64,000 bases of DNA, from NCBI GenBank assembly GCA_900708905.1, contig CAADRB010000019.1, positions 1,957,161 through 2,021,160 of the forward strand. The letters run 5' to 3'. Within the stretch, counting starts at the first letter, position 1; every line of letters starts with the position of its first letter. Source of the stretch: Hymenolepis diminuta (Eukaryota; Platyhelminthes; Cestoda; Cyclophyllidea; Hymenolepididae). Under the pieces are notes generated by a model. That model was not told the DNA's origin. It saw only the letters and a program-made list of their open reading frames with translations, and made no database searches. The position numbers and the translations under genes are program-made. This document shows positions 61,461 through 64,000 of the stretch, one piece after another.

Positions 61461-63965
61461 ATGAGTCCATCTATACTCAATAATCTCATCCTCCCAATCT
61501 TCCTTCTCCTCATCCCCTTATCCCACGGATTCACGGCCAGATTTGAAATCAACGAGGGTGTACCCGTTGAAAGTCATGTTGGCTCTCTGACATCTCATGG
61601 ACATTCTGTTAGTGGAAGTTTGATGTATAATAAAGTTTCCAATCCGAAAGATGGGTCGAAATACTTCAATGTGGATAAGTTCTCCGGTCGCATTAGTGTT
61701 GCTGCGGACCTAGACAGAGAAACAATCTGTGCTCCTCCTGCTCATAAATCTGATGATGAATGTGTACTAAAGTTCAGTGTCACTTGCTTACGAGTCATAG
61801 GTGGGAGAGTCGAAGCTTTAGCTGACGTAGCTATCACATTACGTGATATCAATGACAACGGATGTGAATTCGTTCCTTCTAGTGAACAAACTATTCGGAT
61901 ACGGGAAAATGCAGATATTGAGAAAACCCGAATTAGACTCTACATTCCTCACGATCCAGACAGCGCACGTCTGAGTCACTCAATTCAATGGAATCAGGTG
62001 AGGTTAGAAGATCCCACAGCGACCTTCCAACTCCATGTCGTCCACCCATCTGCTGCTGCAAGTAATTCCAGAAATTCCTTTTCCCCCTTGGGTTACCGCC
62101 AACAAGATGCTCAATTATTCCTTGGTCTCCTACGTTCACTTGATTATGAAACTAATAAACATTACCGCCTTACTGTTGTGGCTGGCGATGGATTCCATGA
62201 ATGCAAACTGGCTGTTCGAGTTGAAATTGAAGACGCTGATGATAACTTCCCAATATTTGAGAAGACTGTCTACAATGTAACCATTCCAGAAAATCTCTCT
62301 TTGAATGAAAAGATTGTGACCGTCAAAGCGCATGATGCAGATGCAGGTGAATTTGGAAAGGTATTCTATTCCATTGATCCATTTTTTACGGATCCGGCAA
62401 CAGTGAATGTGTTTCATATAGATCAAGAAAGCGGAACAATATTTCGAAGAAATAAACTGAATTACCAGGATTCCTCACAGTATCAACTAACAGTAAAAGC
62501 TAGTAACAGTGATCAAGCGTCTCTAACACCATCTAGCGCCTATAGCAATGGTCAACCGAGTTATTTAACTAAAGTTATTATTACGTTGGAGGATGTAAAC
62601 GACCACGAACCAGTAATAACGATATTTTCTCCTACTGGCTCGAAGAAATTGACCCTTACAGAAAATCTCCCTGGAGGTCAGGATGTAGCTATTTTAAGTG
62701 TAGAGGATAAAGATACTGGAATGAATGCTGTCGTTGAATGCCAGCTGAAATCTCAATCGATTCATGACGCCCTATCTCTTCGAATTATGACCTCAGATTT
62801 GGAATCTTTCGAAGATTCTACAAGAATGGTAACAAATAAGAAATACAAACTTCTGGCCACCAGATCATTTGATAGGGAGCAACATTCAGAAATTCATTTT
62901 ACAATCGAGTGTTGGGATGGAGGAAAGCCGGTTATGAGATCGATGCAAAAAGAAACTATCTACATTCTAGATGTAAACGATTGTGCTCCATCTTTTGAAA
63001 ATGATACCCATCATTTTCGAGTTTATGAAGATCCAAGTCCTAGCATAGTTGGACTTGTCAGGAATAGTGCCCAGACTGAACAAATCGGACAGGTTAAAGC
63101 TCGTGATCCAGATATCGATCAAAATGCCAAATTGCAATATAAATTCTCTCCAGAGTGTCCTGAAAGCTTTCTAGAGTTGGTTCAGTTAGATGAAGATACC
63201 GGAGTTCTGTATTCCACTGGAAATTTAGATAGGGAAAAAATCACCTCACTTGGATGTAAGGTGATTGTCAGCGATATGGGTATACCACCTCTATCAGGTC
63301 AAACTGAAATTGAGATTGAAGTCTTAGATCTAAATGACAATTCTCCACAGTTTGAGCTCAGTGAGTATGATTTCAAAGTTGAGGAAAATTCCCATTCTGG
63401 AACTTTGGTAGGAATTGTTCGAGTCTTTGATGCTGACCTTGGACCTAATTCAAAGCTGGAATTCAGTTTGGAGGGTGTTCAGCCTACCTCGTGGCCAAAG
63501 GAAACGGATGTGGAAAGCCTCTTTTCCAGCGTTCGTCCAAGTAGGGAGAAACCTAGTAGTCAGTATTTGAATTTGGTGCGATTTGAAGCTCTGGCAGTGA
63601 GAAAACATCTTCCACCTGGTGGACCTTTTTCTCGCAACTCCACCTCCAATGGAAATGGCGGTGGTGGAAGTGCATACGAAGTTCGAATTTACACTGCAGC
63701 TCCAATCGATAGAGAATCCTTGGCTAATTCTCTCAGTGGAAGTTTACCACTACTCAATAACTCTTTAGAATTCGTCGTTCTACGATTTATTCTCAGAGCC
63801 CAGGATTCAGGTTCCCCTAGACTTGTCGGACGAGTTCCAATCAATCTGCGTGTCACTGATGTAAATGACAACTCACCGGTCTTCATCTTCCCACCAATGG
63901 ATTCCGTAAATGTTACAGAAGTTCGACTGTCAATTCGAGAACCAGTGGGATTTCAATTCACAAAG
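61461..63965 (+). CDS. Protocadherin-like protein, first coding exon (835 codons)
   Basis: A calcium-dependent adhesion protein of the cell surface. The start at 61461 is chosen because it gives a signal peptide (residues 1-23, ILPIFLLLIPLSHG); an in-frame TGA lies upstream at 61383-61385. Repeats EC1 to EC6 end in the calcium linkers DINDN (129-133), DADDN (258-262), DVNDH (378-382), DVNDC (504-508), DLNDN (623-627) and DVNDN (800-804); LDRE-type motifs lie at 84-87, 470-473, 589-592 and 749-752. Two Cys in EC1 (90 and 101) recall the disulfide loop of protocadherin EC1. EC6 is about 177 residues against a usual ~110 and holds a Ser/Gly-rich insert. EC7 begins before donor AAG|GTGAGC at 63965/63966. 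Later exons (membrane span, cytoplasmic tail) lie outside the window. One big ectodomain exon is typical of non-clustered protocadherins. The family call is firm; the exact orthologue is not. Confidence 0.95.
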
Positions 63966-64000
63966 GTGAGCTAATCTATATTCTGCATTAATTTTACGTT

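Noticed and set aside
62136..62426. Minus- and plus-strand frames inside the protocadherin exon
   Set aside because: Shadows of the true reading frame.
1..64000. CRISPR arrays, bacterial operons, spliced-leader RNA and intact tRNA or rRNA genes
   Set aside because: Looked for by eye; none seen. The window is eukaryotic nuclear DNA.

Overview
This is a eukaryotic, AT-rich (about one-third GC by eye) draft-assembly window with one run of 593 Ns. It has spliced genes with kilobase-sized introns and a dense load of dead transposable elements. The protein styles (a cilia protein, a protocadherin with a single large ectodomain exon, mariner elements, Gypsy elements close to those of flukes and tapeworms) suggest a flatworm, probably parasitic. 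That is inference from family resemblance; I cannot name a species.

Left edge, 1-15394 (+): the last five exons of CFAP57/WDR65, an axonemal coiled-coil protein. The start of the gene lies upstream of the window. Its introns are 325, 4142, 8073 and 1562 bp, all in phase 0. Intron 2 is about 70% transposon: an old LTR (Gypsy-type) remnant at 1647-3278 and a mariner with perfect 32-bp inverted ends at 3460-4730, whose middle is the N gap.

Middle, 15.4-61.4 kb: no confidently identified gene. It holds a second mariner (40652-41903, minus) that has lost a catalytic aspartate; a Gypsy element (44778-48275, minus) with almost identical LTRs but a ruined, internally deleted coding region; a tRNA-derived SINE-like element (18833-19164) with a shorter relative inside CFAP57 intron 3; and an unclassified dispersed repeat with pieces near 20.1, 37.8, 52.6 and 53.4 kb. 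Two places look like parts of unresolved spliced genes: a possible small membrane-protein gene (17.0-19.7 kb) and an exon-like island at 51.58 kb. Both are weak.

Right edge, 61461-63965 (+): the first coding exon found of a protocadherin-like protein (signal peptide, six complete cadherin repeats and the start of a seventh). It ends at a splice donor, so the gene continues beyond the window.

The two real genes have no evident functional link. At this base composition stop codons fall about every 13 codons, so open frames of 60-110 codons are expected by chance many times in 64 kb. Most short open frames were therefore left out. I found no convincing new biological system; the most interesting material is the transposon fossils and the unclassified repeats.
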